A DNA stretch of 64,000 nt from Sipunculus nudus (Eukaryota > Annelida > Sipuncula > Golfingiida > Sipunculidae). The stretch lies in contig CM049308.1 in assembly GCA_026874595.1 (NCBI GenBank), forward strand, positions 80,462,124 through 80,526,123, given 5' to 3'. The position numbers were made by a program, and so were the translations under genes. Below are positions 37,719 to 50,201 of the stretch, piece by piece. The first letter of the stretch is position 1, and each line of letters opens with the position of its first letter. Under the pieces are notes generated by a model that had not been told where the DNA came from, did not search any database, and was given only the letters and a program-made list of their open reading frames with translations.

Positions 37719-39390
37719 GCGATGTGTAACCAAAAGCCGTATAAACACAATATATGCCAGTGCGTGTGCCCTTGGTAAAAAATTGGTATCCAATAGACAC
37801 CACGGGGGAAGTCACTATAATCAGATACATGGAATGCCTTTGTAGTATGCGGATATTGCGTAAAAGTGAAAGTGCAGTGGGCAGAACACGGAAATTGCTG
37901 AGACGGATTTGTCAAACCGCACTTATCCCGTTTCAAAAAGTGTGACCCAGATTTATGTGGGATTTTAAAAGAATCGTCTTTAGACGAATATAAACCACCG
38001 ACTTATACACATATAAGTACAGCATCATAAACAGCTGTGAGTGTTAGTCATCAGGAGATGAAGGAAAATTCCGCTGGTAACTACGTGGACGCGGTTATCG
38101 TTTTACAAACGTACGATGTAAACACCACAGTGTCACCGTTTGACACAGAACGCTGGAAAGCCCGATGATCGGACTTGGAGCTGGTCCACTGTTTCCGCCT
38201 CTTGTTCCACAGAACCCGGATATAGATCAATTTGGGGAAAACATGGATGCGTTTGATGCGCAGTACTTGATGACCTAACGAACTTAATATAACTCCTCCC
38301 CCCCCTTGTGGTATAAGATGTACATGTATCTATATCAAATAAAGTAAAATACAACTTTTTATATTATTGCCTCCATCCTTCCACTAAGGAAAGTAATGTG
38401 AAATTTGTCATTCTTGTCATGGAGGAAAGAAAATTGTATTAGGTTTTCATGAAAACGAAAGAAACTAGAAAGTTATACTTTTAACAATTATTTTTTTTAA
38501 TGATACAGTTTATTTATTTTTTACGACATGTTAAACTACAATGAAGGACATGGGAGGGACCATATAGCCTAAACAGTAATACAAGCTCAGTTCAGCCTGC
38601 GCATTCCATTCCATATTGGGCATTGATTGACAGATTTTATTTTATTATAATTATTAATTACGCATTTTAACATTTATTTAGGAGCATGCAGATATGCGAT
38701 AAAAATTTTATAGATCGTTAACAGCTGTTCTTCATTAGGAGGCCCTATGTGCTGTATTGCATGAAACTTTTCAATAAATATTAATATTTATATATCTATC
38801 TAAATCCTGATAAAATTATTAAGCTACAGATGTATAAATGACAGGCCCCTTCAAAATTATTTTTAATGCAAATAAAATATAAATTAATTAATAAGTTGCT
38901 ATTTTTTATACAGAAGACAGAGAGAGAAAGAGAGAGAGAGAAACATAGCTGCTTTTTTTGGTGGCAAGAAAAGAAACTTTATTTTCCAGTTAATATTGTT
39001 TCAATGTTGAATTTCATTTGTCAAACAATGTTGTAAACTGACTACATTATGAGCGTGACACGTGCCCAGTCTTATATATAGTTTCAATTAAAACTCTTGT
39101 TGGGGAAATTAACCGTTTAAGGAGCTGCAAAACTAAAAAAAAAAAAACATTTCTGGCGAACTGATAGCGGCATCCAGGTCGACAAAGCAAACAACAATTT
39201 CAAAATAAAATCTTCCTTCAGGCGAGCCAGGGAAGTGTGAAAAGCAAAGTACAGATTTGGAAGGCGCTGGAAACGAAAGAATATAAACAAAAACGAAAGT
39301 TAATTTCTGCCGGGTATACAACTGTGAAAACAATCACGTCTTCTTCCCACGGGTATTGCACCAGTTGTCCTCCAATCAGCGTCATGTGTA

Positions 39391-39399
39391 GCAGACGAC
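39391..39399 (+). promoter_or_regulatory. GCAGACGAC site
   Basis: A copy in the 39.35-39.72 kb GC islet, followed by ACAGTACGCGCG. It is the rightmost copy found. Confidence 0.25.
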
Positions 39400-40772
39400 A
39401 CAGTACGCGCGTGGCGACGCTATAGTTACCAGTTCTGTCGTGGCCTGCGGGCGACAGATATCGACTGGCCAGCTATCATGCAGCGCGCACACTTGTCAAA
39501 ATGAGCGCTTAACGATGTTATGATTTGTCATACTGTCCGGCAAGGCAGGATCGGCATTTATGCTAAATGTCTGTGGTCAGCGGTGTCCAGCACTGGTCCA
39601 ACCGGACGAATAGCCCTCCCGCGGTTTGCTGAAGAGGTTTTAACAACCTGGGCCACATGGTACCAGCACGGCAGAGCTGTTCCCTGGTTCTGCATGCCGA
39701 GAAAACAAAACAAACGAAGGAGCCATGCGTTGACTACGCTTCACACAAGTGTTCCTTGCATAATCTATGTTCTCATGATACTAAACATATTCCCCTCACC
39801 CCTCACACTCATGCAGTCTGTCTGTATAGACGTTTCTGTTAGCGCTCATGCACGGGGGAAAAAATCGATCCATGGAATGAATATGTACATGTTTCTCTTA
39901 TTATTAAATAATAGGTCATATATCATTATATGACCTTTTTTTTTAATTAAAGTATTTGCTTGTGTTTCAAAGTAACATAAGAGTTTAGTTTTTTACGCGT
40001 CGGGGGTGAATTTAGATTAATGACATACTCCATTCTAAAGATTCAATAAGAAATTCTTTATTAAAAACAGACATACGACGTTTACATTCATGTGTCCTGA
40101 ATCTCGAAAATACCTCCATGCAGTTCTCAGGCGAATCCAAATATAGTTGCCATCCATTGTTTCGTCGCATCTGTGTAACAAGCCATTAACTTGATTGAAT
40201 GCGATCTTTACTGAGCAGAGTAGACACTTGTAACGTAGACCCTAATATAACTAGGATGCCAGTTTTAAATCCTGGCCTGTTTTTGTATGGGTTTGGGAAA
40301 TTCCTCGGGATGTTCGCCGAGTTGTCTCAAAGAAGCGACCAGCATCGTAAAAAGTCGTAGGCTGAAATTGTAAGTTTTTTTTAATAGTTTGCGAAAATGT
40401 TTTCTCCGAGGCCAAGTACAATATTTTCTTTATTCGTAAGACAAATTTAGTGGTACGTATAGATAATTATGGCAGATTCATGACATATCGTATAGGGTTT
40501 CGCAGGTGATTATTGTTGTTTCGTGAGATTTCTTACCGCCACAACAGATGATGAAACCAACTACGAAACAGTGAGTCGTGGGTATTATTGAGAAGTCTTA
40601 GCTCTTCGTTAGTGTGCCGTTGAAAATTAGAACCTAATTCCAGGAAAAAATCGTATACATATTCGTAGCTGGTGTGTGGGTGACTCATTTATATTTGAAT
40701 ATATGGAGCGTTTTATTGAATTTGGCAAAGGCACTGTAAGCTATATAGTGACGTCATAGGGTTAAGACCCCA

Positions 40773-40818
40773 ATTTCCAGTAGACGGCCGATATTGGTTT
40801 GTAGACTCTACTGGAAAT
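40773..40818. repeat. 12-bp perfect inverted repeat (hairpin)
   Basis: ATTTCCAGTAGA at 40773-40784 and TCTACTGGAAAT at 40807-40818 are exact reverse complements with a 22-base loop. No terminator or mobile-element context is evident. Confidence 0.8.
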
Positions 40819-43299
40819 AAGTGGGAACTGGCAATACAGGCTTTGCTCAATGTTTATATACAACTGTATATCTTTTGTAATATGCAGGGTTATACGTATA
40901 TGCATATCTGAACAACACTGTCTTATAATAGACCAGCACAGTCGCTTGAATCCCTATTTGTGGTTGTGTTTTTATAGAGAAATGGACGGAACTGTGTACT
41001 ACAGGCGGAGGTGTACTATGCTCTGTGGCTTCCTATTTTCCCCCGAAATAGGGATTTGAGCGACGTGAATAGACTTAAGCCCGGGAGCAAGTCTTCATAC
41101 CTGTGTTACATTTGTGACGTCAGGTTGGTTAGTGTCGAAACCATGGCTTGAGTCACTTTACTGAAACAGGCCCCAGATATCATGAATTTAGTATACTATA
41201 TAGTTTGGAAAGGGCCTCACGAGGGGGGTGGACAGTCATAAGAATAAAGTTCAGGCGCCAAGCGGTGTAGGATCATAATACACCGTACCGAGCAACACAC
41301 AAACGAAACCCTATCTGTAACGTGGTTAGTTCGGTATCTGCTGCGGCCATTTCAGCAAATTAACTTCCAGTATATAATGACGTTAAGGGGCGCTGGACAG
41401 GTGCTGGACACACAGGTGCGTCTAGCTACTGACCACAGCTGTCCGAGGAATGGTCGCTTGTCATGTGATCTCCTTGAACCCCGGACTGGACACAGTATAT
41501 CACAGAATACGCTGTAATACCAACTACAGGGACCTCACGTTTCTGCGATACTGAATCTTTTTCATTTAATATTATTACCTTATCTGTGGATAACACTCTG
41601 TCTTCATGCGCATTTTTTTGGAAATCGATATATTGATTACTTTATTGGACATCATATCATGATGGCTGTTCATTTATAAGTGCACGGGTGTATCGTACCA
41701 AACCTTTGAACTGCTAGCATTATATCTGAACATTTCTGTGTGAGTGGTTTAGATGTATGATATATATATATATATACATATATATGCGGTATTTTTTATC
41801 CTCGTCGGATAGTGATTTGGATGGGAGTTTACTTGATTGATTTTTCTATTGACAACTTTATTAGAAAAGATACGGACAGATTTTGTTGATACTCTATGGA
41901 GGGTATAAAGAAACGTCCATATAAATTTTGAGGTAGCCTGGATTACAAATATATTTTTTTGTTAAATTATTCTTTACTTTTGTGAAATGAAGGATTTTTG
42001 ATCCTAGCCGAGGGACAGTTATTCAGTGGTAATTAGGCCCACCTTCATTTTAGCGAGCAGTGCGGACCTGTGATTAAACTATGGTGTTAGTGAACCCTGA
42101 CCCATTTTCTGGGTTTGCAGTCATATATTTCCTGTGCTAAGCATCCCATTGCACTGACCACTTCCTATAATTAATATATACATTTGTATTTGTGATATGC
42201 GATTTTAGGGAAAGCCAGGATTACTTCACGCGCTTATATAATTGAAGTAATTGATGACTTTGCTGTGGCACAAGTTACCTATACTCGTGAGTGTGCAAAA
42301 CGTTTTGAATATATGCACTTATATATAGGGGTATAGGTGTTGGGTGAATAAGGAGGAGGGGTTGGGGGCGGGTAAAGGAAATCTGACCAGTATTACCAAA
42401 CCTCGTTTTGGTTTCATCAAATGAACCTGCAACTAAACACACAGGTGTGAGTCGATGATAACACTGTCACGTGACAACGGTGTCGGAAGATGGTCGCACG
42501 TCTCGGAAACGAGTCGACAGCAACAGTCCTTATCACACCTCCACAGACGTCATTATCAGGGATACGTGCATTAATTGTGTCCTCTGGTCACAGGGTTGAA
42601 AGTTGTAAAACAATTTCCAGTGCAAAGAGATCTGCTCATTAACACATTATTTTCTTTGTTTGAATGCAAAGTATATAGTACATGCTGAATGTTTATACAT
42701 GTATAGTTATATCTTCTCTATAATATGTGTGTGTGTGTGTGCTGGCGCCAGCGTTTTAAGTCATGCTGTGACTTTTTCAAAGGGACGCATCCATGCACAT
42801 ACCGGGTATGTCAAATGTAAATGAATTATCGTTTTTTTCCTCCTAAATATAATATGGTATCTATCAATAATTCGTTATTAAGCCGTTTACTTACACCTGT
42901 ACACAAGATGATATACACTGTCACGGGGCACTATCAGTGGCAAAAGCCTAACATATAACGCGCTCCCCATCCCGTATATAGCTGTACCGCGCAACTTCAC
43001 AAATCGAGAATTTCAAGCTCCAAACCGGTGTTTATTCTGTGTTTCTCTTTCATGCATCTTCTCCTTGCTATAGGAGTTATCACTCACCAGATAAAAAAAC
43101 ACACGTGAACTGTTTAGTTACACATAACATATAAAACAGGTGAATTGGAGATTTTAAGTCCTTGTGCTGCTATGATTATGCGCTGTGTTGTCATCGGTTT
43201 TAATTAATTAATAACGTGAGATAAAACACATACAATTGAAAACGTGTATGTACCTTTAATATTTTATGTTCTTTTCAAAGGAAATTTAAAATGAAACTT

Positions 43300-43605
43300 G
43301 AATCCGAGTCTAGAACCCTTGAGTCCGAGTCCAGAACCCTTGAGTCCGAGTTTAGAACCATTGAGTCCGAGTCTAAAAACCTTAGTCCGAGTCCAGAACC
43401 CTTGAGTCCGAGTCTAAAACCCATGAGACCAAGTCAAGAGCCCTTGGGTCCAAGTCCAGAACCCTCGCGTCCGAGTCCAGAACCCTTGAGACCGAGTCTA
43501 GAACCCTTGAGTCCGAGTCCAGAACCTTTGAGTCCGATTCCAGAACCCTTGAGTCCGAGTCTAGAACCCTTGAGACCGAGTCCAGAACCCTTAGGTCTGA
43601 GTACA
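43300..43605. repeat. 21-bp minisatellite, 14 units plus a partial
   Basis: The unit is close to GAGTCCGAGTCCAGAACCCTT, with point changes such as GAGACC and TCTAGA, and one unit (the fifth) 20 bp long. Being 21 bp, it stays open in several frames on both strands (heptapeptides such as LSPSPEP or VLDSDSR). The one-base slip at about 43381 switches the plus frame from Glu/Ser-rich to Pro/Ser-rich, which argues against selection for a protein. Confidence 0.93.
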
Positions 43606-44698
43606 TAACTACACTACCAGTTATCTTGTGTTTAAACTCATGTATACATTTATTTGATCAAAATGGAAAAAAAATGAATTTTTTCATAATAATGGTCGGT
43701 ACCTCAAGTAAGTATAGTCTGTAATAGTAATAAGGCGCACGAGGACATACCTATATATAGTACCGGCTTGTGTATGGATGGGAAAAGTTTATAATATGAG
43801 TAGATTTTTATTTTTGAAGCAGGATGATTATTACTTATTATAATGTTTTACATATTATTATTTGATTTAAACAGGCTTACTTTTAAGAATTAATTGTCTA
43901 TTTATGTTAACATATATCATTTCAGTATATATTTCAATGCTAGATTCTGTTGTCAAAGTGCAACGTTCGACACTCCGTGTAAATAATCCCTTTGTCACGA
44001 AAATCGTGATTGAACTTAGGTTCGTTGTTATCAGGAAATGTCTCTTACAAAAGGCCATAATAGTTTCAAGGTTATGACGCATAGAGGTGTATCTCATCCG
44101 TGCGTACAATTATTGGTTCAACAGGTGTACTGTCAGCATGTTCATGTATTAGTTTCAGAGTCTACCGGCAGATGTCGGTAAAATACAGCATACCAAATTA
44201 CAGTCACGTTTGTCCCCTCGGCCCTGATGTGAGGGGGAATAGGAATTCTCTCTGTCTGTTTATGTATGTGTGTACGTATATGTCTGTCTGTATGTGTGTC
44301 TGTCTGGACCTGTTAATCAAAACCTGTAGCCTATATCCACTTGAATATTTTGACACAAGGTAGGTCTCCACAATATCGGTCTCGGTCCTCAGAGCTGTAA
44401 CCGGGGTTCTTAAATTTACAGCTGTTATTGGCTTAGAAAAAGCACCCACGGGAGGATATTGTTGCAGGCCGTGGGTTCCCAGTATATATATTGAGGGCTG
44501 TACGAGTGTGTTGATGATGTTGAGTGAATACCTTTTCATCAAGGAGAGGGTCTCCATTCTGACTGTCATTTTTTCTGTTGTCGTCATCGAAGAAGAAAAC
44601 GTAGGCGGGTTTGAACATGGAAGATAAAAGTCATCGTGACAGTCGAGAGAACTTTATATAGGGTATATAAATTTATTTATATAAATTTAAAATATTTA

Positions 44699-44740
44699 TT
44701 ATTATTATTATTATTATATTATTATCATTATTATAAGGTA
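44699..44740. repeat. (ATT)n trinucleotide repeat
   Basis: About ten ATT units with one ATC and one shortened unit, preceded by palindromic TATAAATTTATTTATATAAATTT-type AT-rich sequence. Confidence 0.85.
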
Positions 44741-45476
44741 CAGCATATCGAGCGCTTGGACAGCCAGATCATTAATAACCCATAACTGATTGATCAAAAT
44801 TAAAATGTTTGAATCTGTGATTATTACTCCGACAAATAAAATATGAGTAAACATGTATTACATGCAATATATGCCGGAAATCGGGTTATTCGGACCTACC
44901 ATGATTAATCCCTCCATATATTAATGATTCTCCAAATTTCAAATATGTGAAGTCTCAGATGACCGCTGTTCGAAAAAGCGAGAGGTACTATATTTGTGTG
45001 AACCATGTTATATGTTTATATTTTCCATGTACATGTATAGCCACCTTTCTATATTCGGTTTCCATTATAGAGTATAATATGTATGTATGTTAATGCTTTA
45101 CGTGTTTATATGTAAACATACATATATATATTATTAGTATGTTCATCATAAATATTACATACCGGTTTACACATTAAGATATATATATATATGTTATATT
45201 AATAGTTGATTCCCGTTAATTACGACTGTGGTTTTTTGAGCCGTGTGTATGTGGTTTAGATTTACGTCAGCTGATGAGAGGTTGATGCGGTAAGACTAAC
45301 AATCGACTTCTAACCGCGTATACATGTGTGGGGTCCGTGATGATATTTTGGTCGATATGTGGTGACGACATCATGACACCCGACATGAACCCGGACGCCG
45401 AGCGGATTCTAAGTGAAATAAGGGCTGGTTTGCATGGTATATTTCACGTGCCTCGTGCAGTCATTAACAATAATGG

Positions 45477-45481
<5 letters not shown>

Positions 45482-45553
<72 letters not shown>
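45482..45553. repeat. (GA)n microsatellite, ~36 units
   Basis: An uninterrupted GA run of about 72 bp that creates Arg-Glu frames on the plus strand and Leu-Ser frames on the minus strand. Confidence 0.97.
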
Positions 45554-45555
<2 letters not shown>

Positions 45556-46440
45556 CATCGCTTTTATTGTTAGCTTACACTTGAGCTTGAATTGTAAAAC
45601 CACATCTATATTTTTCATCGGATAGAAAGACACATTTTCAGCATTTATAAAGCACTAAAAATACTTTACACAGGCCATCCACATATCTTAGTTCAAAATT
45701 CTTCCTGCAGGTGGCCTTACCAATAGGCTTGACAAAACGAGTGGGCAATACATGTATGCTTCGACATGTGGATCGATCATTGTTTTAATGAATTGCCCTT
45801 TCCACATCATAATTTGCATTTTACTCATACTCGTCTGTAAATATCGAGCACAGCATTTTTGTACCAACAAGCGATAAGAAGCGAAAAACGCTCCGTTGAA
45901 GTTTATTGCTGATATGTCGCTAATTATAGAGCATCCGGTGGTCAGTAGCCCGTGCATGGGAGGGTCGTGGCAAAATGAATATCCAGGATTGTCGTGCATA
46001 TTTAACGGAATGCTTTAATATACGATACAATTTACCGACATATACATTTATCATATATTCATAAAAACGGAGAAATTAAGTTTAAAAAAAGTTTTCATTT
46101 TCATTGTTTATACAATTAAACGGGATATCATTTATACGATATAATATGGAATTACTGCATGAAAAATGATTCTGGGACAAAACATATACGCATGACGCAC
46201 TGTGTACCGCTTGGCAGGTCGAGGCGGTCAACTTGTTTTGATGTCGAGTTATTTTGACTCTCCCACTCAGGAGGATCGTCCCAGCTGAAGGTCACCTGAC
46301 ATTCCATGAAAACTGTCTTCGTGTTCAAATAATAAAGGGATCGTACTGTTAAAACGTCAATGGTAATGACGTCTATACTGTTGGTAAAGGTCTTCATGTT
46401 CGTACAATATGGAGATCACATCGCGTAAACATATCATTAG

Positions 46441-46733
46441 CAGGGGCGTCAGTACATGCAGGGGGATGGGGGTATAAATACAAGCCACTATTTAGCAAGG
46501 GGGGGGGGGGGGTTCCAATGTAGTCATCCCCCCCCTGGTATTCAGAGAATAATATCTATATATTGAAAATGAAATATATTATATAATTAAATAATAAGAA
46601 TTCTAGATTAAAGGTCAATTTTTGAGTTTAATATGAAATATTATAAACCTGGTTTAGGATTAAAATATACTGGAAACATGATACCTTATTTTTTAAAACC
46701 TTATACTTAATTATAATATATTTGATAAAAGGT

Positions 46734-46778
<45 letters not shown>

Positions 46779-46858
46779 CGTGTTTGAAAAAAGTTGGGGG
46801 CCACCCCCCCCCCCACACACACACACACACATATCTTGAAGACAAATTGACGCCACTG
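46441..46858. mobile_element. 418-bp hAT-type MITE with 8-bp target duplication
   Basis: The left end CAGGGGCGTCAGT and the reverse-complemented right end CAGTGGCGTCAAT form an 11-of-13 inverted repeat. The flanks are ATCATTAG (46433-46440) and ATCATCAG (46859-46866), an 8-bp duplication with one mismatch, as expected for the hAT superfamily. The interior is non-coding, with G- and C-tracts near 46500 and 46805 and a (TA)n-(TG)n run near 46738-46780. Confidence 0.78.
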
Positions 46859-46866
46859 ATCATCAG

Positions 46867-49839
46867 TAATAATGTCTATGAACCGTCGAGAACATTTTTG
46901 TTTAGTGTTCGAATAATTAAGGTAACACGTCGTTAACGCTTTGTCGGTAAAAACGTCTAAAATTTCACGATCGATCAGAAACAATCAGGATATTCACTCT
47001 CTCTGTCGTTGTGTTAATTATATAATGAATCATTATTATTATTATATTCATTTTAATGGCTTACATGTATGTAGGTCAACGTGTTATATATTAGTATTAC
47101 GGGGTCTATTAACACAAAGTGTTACTTGTTACTTATTTAATATCTAGGCCCTATGACAACAGCTGCCAGCATTTAAAATATATTATAATAATGTATAATA
47201 CATAGAAAATTAAACAAAGGAGTTGATACATGATTCAAATACGCAGAATTATATCAATAGGATGCGGTGCCCTATATACAGATATAAGAGGAACTATGCA
47301 CAGTGCTCTGGTTTCAAGATGCAAGAAATACTTGCCAAAAGTCATCGAGCTCCTAGATCCAAATATAATGACATCTCCATAATTCAGGTTTTTTGTTTTC
47401 TTGATAAATATCGAACTTTTTATCATAATACAGTCCTCGTGTCCTGACTTTCGTTTAATCGTCGACAGGTAAGAGCGTATTTTGACGGAAGAGTCATGCA
47501 ACGCCCGAATTAATCAAGCATAGGCCTATATGTATTCCCATTGGTACCTGTTATTTCTTCAGAAGTATATGCGTGTCAAATTGTGCAGTATTTTGAATAA
47601 CAAAAAAAGCTATTTCATTGATATATACTATACCTGCCATGGCACCGAAGAAAAAGGCAATTAATTTATGTTTATTACATATTGTAAACGGTAGTCTTAT
47701 AAAAATATTAAAATTCCACCGGCCTAAAAACTCCCAAGTTCTCACGAAAAATAGATAAAGTATATACTTTTTCTTTAACCTAAAAGGCTACGTAATTTAT
47801 TCCTAGTTTATTTAACTGGCAGCTTAAGACAGGAAGGGCACTGGCATAGAGCTCAATGGGCAAAGGTTTATTTGTTAAAGGTTTCTTTAAGCACATAAAA
47901 CGCTTAAGTTGCCACTCGGGGCAGCATCGAAAAGTACTTGGGGGGATGCCCCAGGTTGCAATGGGCTTACGGCTTCTTTGGCAATCGTCTCGTTATTATG
48001 ATATTATATATTATTATATATATCAGGGTCAGCAATAAAGGATACCTGTACGACGATTTCATCCAATTATTTATAACGTCATTGTGTTATATAATACTTA
48101 TAAAATAAATATTTATTCAACAGCACAATGGAAACTGCTGAAATAAGACCGGGCGATGGGCAATTAGTTCAGGGAGTCGCTTTCCTTTGGAAAATATTGT
48201 ACGTGCCAGACTCGCATCTGTCTGACGGTTTCCCAGGCACACTGAGGCGTTTTTTGTCTCAACTGATCTGACCCCTAGCGCCATCGAATGATAAACTGAA
48301 CAATCAGTCATGGATTTTGTGTTAAAAACAAACCGGCGGCAGGCGGCATCAGCGATCACCTCATGTTAACGTTACATGCTTACCTGTTGGTCTTTTCATC
48401 AGGAGCAACAGTTGTAAACGATAACTCTGTTGTCTGTTAAATACGCTCACCTGGAAACTAATGTACTCCGGATGTCCATAAACACGCGCGTACCTGTGTA
48501 AAGATCTACCTTAGCTACATCACTATATATCAGACCATGGGTTCGAACACAGAGGTATACGGTTTTCTTATGTAGTGCTGAACGTCGGGCGCGTTGACCT
48601 GACGTTTATTTACGTTACGCAGAAAAAAGCCACACCTGGCAAAGTATCACATACATGAATTGTCTTCTATACAGGTGAAAACCAAGGGGCGGTCTCAACA
48701 TATCCCAGCAAAACAGATTTATCAGTCTATTTCACGAAAATTGATGATATAAAACAGGTTTATATTAAATATACCTGTAACTTTCTCCGGCAAAATTAAA
48801 TGCGATTAACTTCACAGTATAAAACACAGAAAGTAGCCAAAGAGCACCCGGAGTGGGGGATGGGAGTTTTGCTTAACGTTTACCTGTATCATAGACAATG
48901 TCTCAGTTACTGTATCCACAGTTCCACACACACTCGTGGAATATATACAAGGTTTGATCTGTGATCAATGGCTTTACTTTAAGTCACGGATTTAATTACA
49001 ATACTTTTACCCCTATCTCTTATAATTAAAGAGAACCTAAGTCTGACAACCCTGGTAGCTCTGCAACTCGAGCGCACTTAAATTTCATCGTCTATGTTCA
49101 GAAACAATTATAAAATGACAGTCATACTGGATATTAGAGATCTATTTTAATTTACATATTTTACATGAATAGTACATGTTAGCACATATTCCTCTAGAAA
49201 CGATGTATGAGCATTGCCTATTAGCATTACCTAATGTTATAATGATTGAGGTAAAATTACCTCTTCATGGAAGACAAATTATCTAGAGTAAGATAAAATT
49301 TAGTGGCCCTGTTTAGCATCTCAATGATCATACAATGGGGATCTTTTAAATAAAATAAATTCAGCAGATGATCACTAAAATATCTTTAAATGGATAAATA
49401 CAGACATGTACATGTTATACAACCTTCCGCATGACTGAATAGGCCACTGTAGTAAAGTCATTATATATAACCATGCATGTATTCTACAGGATTAGAAAAG
49501 GTAATAAATATAACTGAGATACATCATTCATACAGACTTTCTCCCACTCATAAAACAGACTGGCATATACTCATAACTTTCTTATGTACCATGGGAAGAC
49601 ATGACTTTCACCCCCTGAGCCAGCTGCTGTGCATTGGGAAACTGTTTTCACTGACATGGCAACAAGAGTAAAAATTCTGATTCATCAAATCTCTGTAATT
49701 CATACCCTGCAGCCACCTCAGTACCTCCACCTCGTACATACTCTAATTCAGGGAATATGGTACTTCTTACCTACCATTATTCACTTAATCTTTTAAAACA
49801 CCTTTGCACACAACATTTAAACCTTTGTAGGCTCTTCAC
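46867..49839. other. Non-coding transition zone
   Basis: No gene is supported. GC-richer patches occur at about 47900-47990, 48130-48380 and 48550-48720. A GGTTCGAAC word at 48540 resembles a tRNA B-box but has no tRNA fold around it. From about 49.1 kb CpG becomes visibly rarer, marking the approach to the minus-strand gene. Confidence 0.5.
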
Positions 49840-50035
49840 CTGGCAAATGCACCACGTTTGCTCTCACAGACCCAGAATACCAGAATGGTTCTCAGCAGAG
49901 CACAGACCTCTGCCAAGCAAATCACGACTAGGACCTCCATCTTTATCTGGATCTCCACCAAAATTGAATGTGGTCTTAGTTCCTTGGCCCATGCCCCCCA
50001 CCCCTGTTTGTCTTCTCTCACCCTGTTTGTCATAA
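49840..50035 (-). repeat. Possible fragment of a dispersed repeat
   Basis: On the minus strand the text GGTGGAGATCCAGATAAAGATGG followed by TTGGCAGAGGTCTGTGCTCT resembles a repeat commonly scattered in animal genomes, with 'ggtgatccggatc ... ggaggtctgcgctct' wording. The resemblance is from memory and only part of a unit is present. It lies just downstream of the 3' end of the minus-strand gene. Confidence 0.3.
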
Positions 50036-50135
50036 TCCATTTGAAATTCCTACAAGTGGAAGTATTACTTTGCTGTATGAAAATTCTATTTTTCAGGTTT
50101 GCCTCAACGTGAAAAAAGGTATGCTTTGGTGCTTT

Positions 50136-50141
50136 TTTATT
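50136..50141 (-). terminator. AATAAA polyadenylation signal of the minus-strand gene
   Basis: AATAAA on the minus strand starts 61 bases after the stop codon at 50202-50204, a normal spacing for a short 3' UTR. It supports reading 50202-51008 as a terminal exon. Confidence 0.6.
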
Positions 50142-50201
50142 TCATGACAAAGCAGGTAACACATGGGCCGTGGAATTGAGTATACTTGTTACCTGTATAT
50201 C

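Larger units (their letters stand above)
34626..43299. other. Gene-poor segment with islets
   Basis: No coding region is supported. GC-richer islets occur at about 35260-35520, 36400-36860, 38090-38240, 39350-39720, 41100-41540 and 42420-42620. Simple repeats lie at 35103-35132 (GA then G12), 37674-37712 (CT) and 38918-38940 (GA). GCAGACGAC occurs at 39391. A short perfect inverted repeat is at 40773-40818. Confidence 0.55.
43606..46440. other. Non-coding segment with simple repeats
   Basis: AT-rich, with (ATT)n at about 44699-44740, (GA)n at 45482-45553 and a GC-richer patch at 45240-45420. No gene is supported; the overlapping minus-strand frames around 44200-44600 have no protein-like motif. 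Confidence 0.55.

Noticed and set aside
44204-44587. 127-codon minus-strand frame
   Set aside because: No recognisable domain, and it crosses a simple CTGTCTGTATGTGTGT stretch. No splice or poly(A) support.
45409-45633. Leu-Ser and Arg-Glu repeat frames
   Set aside because: Translation of the (GA)n microsatellite.
48538-48552. GGTTCGAAC resembling a tRNA B-box
   Set aside because: No A-box at proper spacing and no acceptor or anticodon stems could be formed around it.
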